Assembly (NCBI RefSeq): GCF_003287975.1
Contig: NZ_QMKQ01000009.1
Location: 62,001 to 126,000, forward strand
Direction of reading: 5' to 3'
DNA from: Arthrobacter sp. AQ5-05
Lineage (GTDB): Bacteria > Actinomycetota > Actinomycetes > Actinomycetales > Micrococcaceae
DNA: 64,000 nt
Below the pieces are notes generated by a model. The model was not told the DNA's origin and made no database searches. It saw nothing but the letters and a program-made list of their open reading frames with translations. Made by a program: the position numbers and the translations under genes. Shown piece after piece: positions 60,182-64,000 of this stretch. Position 1 is the stretch's first letter. Every line of letters begins with the position of its first letter.

Positions 60182-61126
60182 CTACAGGCCCGCAGCGACC
60201 TCGTCGATCATCTTTTCGGTGTTGTTCAGGCCGTAGCCGACCATGTACCAGGCGTTGGAATCCAGGTTCACGATCTTGTTGTTCTTGGCGGCGTTGGTCG
60301 AGGCGACCAGCTCGTTGTCCAGGACGGCCTTGGCGGCATCGCCCGAGGTGCCCATGGCCGAATCGCGGTCAACGACGTAGAGCGTATCGGGGTTGTTCGT
60401 CTTGAGGAACTCGAAGGAGATCGACTCGCCGTGGGAGCCCTCGGACTTGATGTCGGCAACGGTGGCCACCCCGAGCACGTCGTGGATCAGGCCGAAGCGC
60501 GAGCCGGCGCCGTAGGCGGTCAGTTCGCCGCCGGAGGTCATGATGATCAGGCCCTTGCCGGCGTTGGCGCTCTTGGCCCTGGTGTCGGCGATCTTGGTGT
60601 CGATGGCAGCGAGCTTCTCGGCGACCTTGGAATCGACGTCGAAGATCTGGCCCAGCTTGCCGGCCTGTTCCTTGAAGGAGTCCAGCGGCTTCTTGATGTC
60701 CACCGACAAATCGACGGTCGGGGCGATCTTGGACAGTTCCTCGTAGGAGGTGGCGGTGCGGCCGGTGATGATGATCAGGTCCGGGTTGCCGTTGGAGATG
60801 GCTTCGAAGTCAGGTTCCTTCATGGAGCCGATCTTGGCGACGGAGGCATCGTTGTACTTGGCCAGCGACTCGGGGTACTTGGTTTCCGGAACGCCGTCGG
60901 CCTCCAGCCCCAGGGCGGTCATCGAGTCGAGCACACCCAGGTCGAAGGTGTAGACGGTCTCCGGGTTCACCGGAACCTCGGTGGTTCCCTGGGCGTGGGT
61001 GATGCTCACGGTCTTGCCGCTGTCGGCCTGGGCACCTGCCTCGGTGGAACCGCCGCAAGCGGTCAGGGCGAGCAGGGAAGCGCCGGCGGCAAATGCGCCA
61101 AGGACGACGCGAACGGGGGTCTTCAC
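60182..61126 (-). CDS. Siderophore-binding lipoprotein (YclQ/FatB-like)
   Basis: 314 residues from the GTG at 61126 (GGAGAAA upstream). Signal with lipobox LLALTAC, then a long-helix binding-protein fold: TYVDLGVLD-like YTFDLGVLDSMTALGLEADGVP, DFEAISNGNPDLIIITGRTA, SSGGELTAYGAGSRFGLIHDVLG, NPDTLYVVDRDSAMG and the C-terminal VNLDSNAWYMVGYGLNNTEKMIDEV. Closest in pattern to petrobactin-type binding proteins YclQ/FatB. A DtxR/IdeR-like box lies 90 bp upstream of the start. Captures ferric siderophore on the outer face of the membrane. Confidence 0.9.
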   Translation of the reverse strand: MKTPVRVVLGAFAAGASLLALTACGGSTEAGAQADSGKTVSITHAQGTTEVPVNPETVYTFDLGVLDSMTALGLEADGVPETKYPESLAKYNDASVAKIGSMKEPDFEAISNGNPDLIIITGRTATSYEELSKIAPTVDLSVDIKKPLDSFKEQAGKLGQIFDVDSKVAEKLAAIDTKIADTRAKSANAGKGLIIMTSGGELTAYGAGSRFGLIHDVLGVATVADIKSEGSHGESISFEFLKTNNPDTLYVVDRDSAMGTSGDAAKAVLDNELVASTNAAKNNKIVNLDSNAWYMVGYGLNNTEKMIDEVAAGL

Positions 61127-61513
61127 GATGATTTCTCCGATGGTGGGGCAGCTGCCCAAGGCCTGCGGCAATTAGCGAACAGCCTTGTGGCGTAAATGAT
61201 CTCAAGAGAGACGCTATAGATAAGGCGTGCCTATGCGCAAGCCGATCAACTTCGATAGGTTGTCGGCGCGGTCCGATTGGGAGGGTGGGGCTGCCCTGGG
61301 AAGCCCTGCGCCACGGGGTATCCGAGGCAGGCTTGGCGCGGAAGGTGATGTCGGTCACCTCTGGCCTTGGATTTGGCAAAAGTGCATGTCGTGACGTTTT
61401 TTGACGTCCAGCGAGGCGTGGACGGGCCCGTGCGGGTCCGGCCCGGCCACAGCGGCTGTGCGGATGGTTCGGGGCTGGGGTTTTGTGGAAGTGGGCGGCT
61501 TGGCCGGTCCCGG
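61127..61513. other. 387-bp intergenic region upstream of the siderophore operon
   Basis: Holds the iron box at 61216-61234 and presumably the operon promoter; the right half, beyond the box towards the SDR stop, shows no gene and no clear terminator. Confidence 0.5.
61216..61234. promoter_or_regulatory. DtxR/IdeR-like iron box upstream of the siderophore operon
   Basis: ATAGATAAGGCGTGCCTAT matches 13 of 19 positions of the TTAGGTTAGGCTAACCTAA consensus, two more mismatches being A/T exchanges. 90 bp before the binding-protein start. Confidence 0.55.
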
Positions 61514-62314
61514 CTAGCGTCCGCGCCTGGCCAGGCGCTCAACCAGTGCATCGGGCGCGATCCGGGCCAGTGTCGTGGCGATCTTGTAGCGCACCGAGGG
61601 GATCGACACGGACTTGCCCGCGTCGCTGTCGGCCAGCGCCTGCCGCACCACGTTCGGGGCGTTCAGCCATCCCCGGGCGGGGATCCTGGTCTTGTCCACG
61701 CCCATCCGGTCATGGAACCCGGTACGCACGAAGCCGGGGCACACGGCGGTGACGGAGATGCCGCGGTCGGCGTAGAAAACGTTGGCCCAGCGGCTGAAGT
61801 TCACGATCAGCGCCTTGGCTGCCGAGTAGCTGCCGCGCGGGGTAAAGGCGGCGACCGAGGCGACGTTGATGACCTTTCCTCCTCCGCCGGAACCCATGGC
61901 GTTCAGGGCCGCATGCATCAGCACCAGTGGGGTCTGGGTATGGATCCGCAGGTGGTCGAGTTCCTCGTTGAGGTCGTTGTCGGCGAAGTTGCCGCGCAGG
62001 CCGTACCCGGCGTTGTTGACCAGCAGGTTGACGGGTCGAGAGGTTTGGGCCAGGCGGGCGGCCACCCGCTCGGTTCCCTCGTCGGTCACCAGGTCCGCCG
62101 CCAGCACCTCGACGTTGATGGCGAATTGGGCGTGGAGCCGCGCGGCCAGTTCCGCCAGGCGCTGCCCGTCGCGGGCCGTGACCACCAGGTCGTGTCCGCG
62201 GGCCGCCAGTTGCGCGCAGAATTCGGCTCCCAGCCCCGAGGTGGCGCCCGTGACCAGCGCCGTGCCCGGGCTGCGGTGCGGGTTGCTGGTTTCCGGAGGC
62301 AAGAAATCACTCAT
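61514..62314 (-). CDS. SDR-family oxidoreductase
   Basis: 266 residues. TGATSGLGAEFCAQLAARGHDLVVTARD cofactor site, NNAGYGLRGNFAD, KVINVASVAAFTPRGSYSAAKALIVNFSRWA with Ser/Tyr/Lys, and VCPGFVRTGFHDRMG. Typical DltE-like/YohF-type SDR, with a C-terminal part (VRYKIATTLARIAPDALVERLARR) common in such enzymes. Substrate not known. Stands between the two iron-regulated loci, in minus orientation. Confidence 0.88.
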   Translation of the reverse strand: MSDFLPPETSNPHRSPGTALVTGATSGLGAEFCAQLAARGHDLVVTARDGQRLAELAARLHAQFAINVEVLAADLVTDEGTERVAARLAQTSRPVNLLVNNAGYGLRGNFADNDLNEELDHLRIHTQTPLVLMHAALNAMGSGGGGKVINVASVAAFTPRGSYSAAKALIVNFSRWANVFYADRGISVTAVCPGFVRTGFHDRMGVDKTRIPARGWLNAPNVVRQALADSDAGKSVSIPSVRYKIATTLARIAPDALVERLARRGR

Positions 62315-62432
62315 GGTGTGAGCCTAGTCACCGGAGGGATGAATGGCCTGCGAAATGACGGGCATTTGTCATGCCCGAGCGCGAGGGCGTTCGGTCAATT
62401 AGGGCTGAGCCATGTTGCGTAATCCGAATTGG

Positions 62433-62449
62433 TGAGGTTAGCCTTACTC
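62433..62449. promoter_or_regulatory. DtxR/IdeR-like iron box upstream of the orphan binding protein
   Basis: TGAGGTTAGCCTTACTC matches 13 of 17 positions of the iron-box consensus, better in its centre (AGGTTAG). About 106 bp before the start at 62555. Confidence 0.7.
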
Positions 62450-62554
62450 GTCAGGTGTCGGTGTGACGGCCAAAGCATGAAGCCTGCCGACCGAGCACCG
62501 CCTCCGCCGTTTCCATCGCTTCCACTGCCGAATCGCAAAGGATTCCACACCCAC

Positions 62555-63601
62555 ATGAAGTTCACTCGACGCGCCGGCCTCATCGCCGCAGCAACCACCG
62601 CCCTTGCCTTGACCCTCAGCGCCTGCGGCGGAACCGCCGACAGCGCCCCGGCCAGCAGCACCGCAGCCGCAAGCGCCGCGTTCCCTGTCGGCATCAAGCA
62701 CATCTACGGCACAACCGAGATCACCGAGAAGCCCGAGCGCGTGGCCACGGTTTCCTGGGTCAACGCCGATGCGGTGTTGGCGCTGGGCGTCGTTCCGGTG
62801 GCCATGGCCGAGGACACCTGGGGAAACAACAAGCAGGGCTCCACCGACTGGAAGGATGCCAGACTCGCCGAGCTCGGCGCCTCGATCGGCAGCGAGAAGG
62901 CGCCGGTGCAGTACTCCGAGAAGGATGGCGTGAACTTCACCGCGCTGGCCGAGGCGCAGCCCGACCTCATCGTGGCCGGGTATTCGGGCCTGACGCAGGA
63001 GGAATACGACAAGCTCTCGAAGATCGCCCCGGTCATCGGGCCGATCGCCCCGAGCTACACCTCCGGCTGGCAGGACGTGACCACCGCGGTTGGCCAGGCA
63101 CTGGGCAAGGACGCCGAGGCCAAGGCCGTCATCAGCGAGGTCGAAGGCAAGATTGCCGCTGCCGCCGCGGCAAACGCGGTCTTCAAGGACACCACCTTCA
63201 TCGCCGGAAACCTGAAGCCATCCGACAACACCATCAGCCTCTACGCCACCGGGGATTCGCGCCCGCGCTTCCTCACCGCACTGGGAATGACCCAGGCGGC
63301 AATCGTCGATGCGAACGCCAAGGACGGCGAGTTCTTCCTGCCATGGGCCGCGGAACGCGCGAACGAGCTGGACTCCGACATCTTCTTCACCTGGGCCGCC
63401 GAGGGCACCGGCACCGATGGGATCGCCAAGAACAAGCTCTTCGCCCAGATCCCCGCCGTGCCCAAGGGCGGGCTGGTGGCCGCGGCCAACGACATGGAGG
63501 TGCTCTCCATCTCGGCGGCGTCCCCGCTGTCGGTGCCCTACGCCATCGACAAGGTCGTCCCGGCCTTCGCCGCAGCCGCACAGGCAGCCGCCGGCAAGTA
63601 G
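62555..63601 (+). CDS. Orphan siderophore-binding lipoprotein (FepB/CeuD-like)
   Basis: 348 residues from ATG 62555 with AAAGGA upstream. Lipobox ALTLSAC, GTTEITEKPERVATVSWVNADAVLALGVVPVAMAED, the WxD region LAEAQPDLIVAGYSGLTQEEYDKLSKIAPVIG, and LNTTLSL-like NDMEVLSISAASPLSVPYAID at the end. Family of ferric-siderophore substrate-binding proteins. No permease genes adjoin it in the window, so it may feed the permease encoded at 57-60 kb or one elsewhere. An iron box is 106 bp ahead. Confidence 0.9.
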   Translation: MKFTRRAGLIAAATTALALTLSACGGTADSAPASSTAAASAAFPVGIKHIYGTTEITEKPERVATVSWVNADAVLALGVVPVAMAEDTWGNNKQGSTDWKDARLAELGASIGSEKAPVQYSEKDGVNFTALAEAQPDLIVAGYSGLTQEEYDKLSKIAPVIGPIAPSYTSGWQDVTTAVGQALGKDAEAKAVISEVEGKIAAAAAANAVFKDTTFIAGNLKPSDNTISLYATGDSRPRFLTALGMTQAAIVDANAKDGEFFLPWAAERANELDSDIFFTWAAEGTGTDGIAKNKLFAQIPAVPKGGLVAAANDMEVLSISAASPLSVPYAIDKVVPAFAAAAQAAAGK

Positions 63602-63656
63602 CAGGCACGCAGCACCCACGCACCGGCACCGATACAGGCGGGAACCACAGGCAATG

Positions 63657-64000
63657 TCAGGAAGCTTCGGACTCCATGAGGTAGTGCAATTGCGCTGCCA
63701 CGGAGATCTCCGCCGCCCGTCGCACCCGCGGATCCACGTCGGCGTAGACCACGTCGGTGACCTGGGCGATGGTGGGCTCAACGACGGAATCGGCCCGGAT
63801 CTGCGCCAGTGCGGCGCGGATCTGGGCCAGCCGCTCAAGCCGGTGCGCCCGGTATTCGCGCACGATTCCATGCAGGGACCCCAGCACCGGACCGTGCGCC
63901 GGGAGCACCAGCGCATCGGGTCCCGCCTCCAGCTTGTCCAGCGAGGACAGGTAATCGCCCAGGGTGCCGTCGGGCGCATCCAGGATCGTGGTGCCGCGGC
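63657..64000 (-). CDS. MBL-fold metallo-hydrolase, C-terminal part (cut by window edge)
   Basis: Only the last 114 codons lie in the window. In frame from the edge: ILDAPDGTLGDYLSSLDKLEAG, then VLPAHGPVLGSLHGIVREYRAHRLERLAQIRAAL, a C-terminal helix bundle with a metal His (PAHGP), as in LACTB2-like or GloB-like hydrolases. The N-terminal metal-site HxHxDH would be beyond the edge. Convergent with the binding-protein gene. Confidence 0.78.
   Translation of the reverse strand, partial: RGTTILDAPDGTLGDYLSSLDKLEAGPDALVLPAHGPVLGSLHGIVREYRAHRLERLAQIRAALAQIRADSVVEPTIAQVTDVVYADVDPRVRRAAEISVAAQLHYLMESEAS

Noticed and set aside
1-64000. tRNA, rRNA or CRISPR elements
   Set aside because: No cloverleaf-like or rRNA-like sequence and no regular repeat-spacer array was recognised by eye; a tRNA scan could still find one missed here.

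Overview
The window is high-GC bacterial DNA with short intergenic gaps, frequent ATGA/GTGA overlaps and many GTG starts. Gene content (Tex, HrpB, PaaX, SdpI-like proteins, SH3b cell-wall proteins, DtxR/IdeR-type iron boxes, DHA2 exporters) points to an actinobacterium, most likely an Arthrobacter-like member of the Micrococcaceae. I infer the genus level only from overall character. No rRNA, tRNA, CRISPR array, insertion sequence or prophage was seen.

0-7 kb holds a catabolic cluster for an aromatic acid processed as its CoA thioester: an FAD ring hydroxylase (cut by the window edge), benzoate-CoA-ligase-type enzyme, TesB thioesterase, cupin and FAH-type hydrolase on the minus strand, facing a RidA-family deaminase, with a PaaX regulator and a 2-hydroxyacid dehydrogenase next to it. 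7.1-10.3 kb is a mixed stretch with two 5'-truncated genes joined head to head (response regulator and HTTM membrane protein) followed by small housekeeping-like genes. 10.4-12.7 kb carries an SDR and a flavin monooxygenase behind a clear TPP riboswitch. 12.7-15.4 kb is a coupled amidohydrolase/aminopeptidase P pair, followed by tex, two coupled SdpI-like membrane proteins and a ferritin.

19.9-26.4 kb is a cell-envelope block: three SH3b-repeat proteins (one apparently cytosolic, one with an M23 endopeptidase, one with a VanY-type carboxypeptidase), a META lipoprotein and an AI-2E family transporter. 26.5-38.8 kb is metabolic and housekeeping: aldehyde dehydrogenase, aldo/keto reductase, thiolase, hydrolase, USP, a two-gene ABC exporter, hrpB, a DMT exporter and an SDR. 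A pair of related intergenic repeats flanks a 50-residue acidic protein at 29.4-29.9 kb.

39-41.4 kb is decayed: an intradiol dioxygenase lipoprotein broken by a 1-nt insertion and a 28-bp tandem duplication, and a uracil-DNA glycosylase with an in-frame stop. 41.7-50.9 kb has an acyl-CoA dehydrogenase with a TetR regulator and a likely operator, DoxX, an MFS exporter, PhzF, an AMIN-like secreted protein, MscS, a YqaJ-type nuclease and a sugar isomerase. 51-53.3 kb contains two more broken genes. 53.4-64 kb is mainly transport: a MacB-like ABC pair, an amino-acid permease and a four-gene siderophore ABC operon with an iron box, plus an unlinked siderophore-binding lipoprotein with its own iron box. 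An MBL-fold hydrolase runs off the right edge.

The strongest candidates for new biology are the TPP-riboswitch-controlled SDR/monooxygenase operon, the RidA-containing aromatic-CoA cluster, and the paired SdpI-like proteins.
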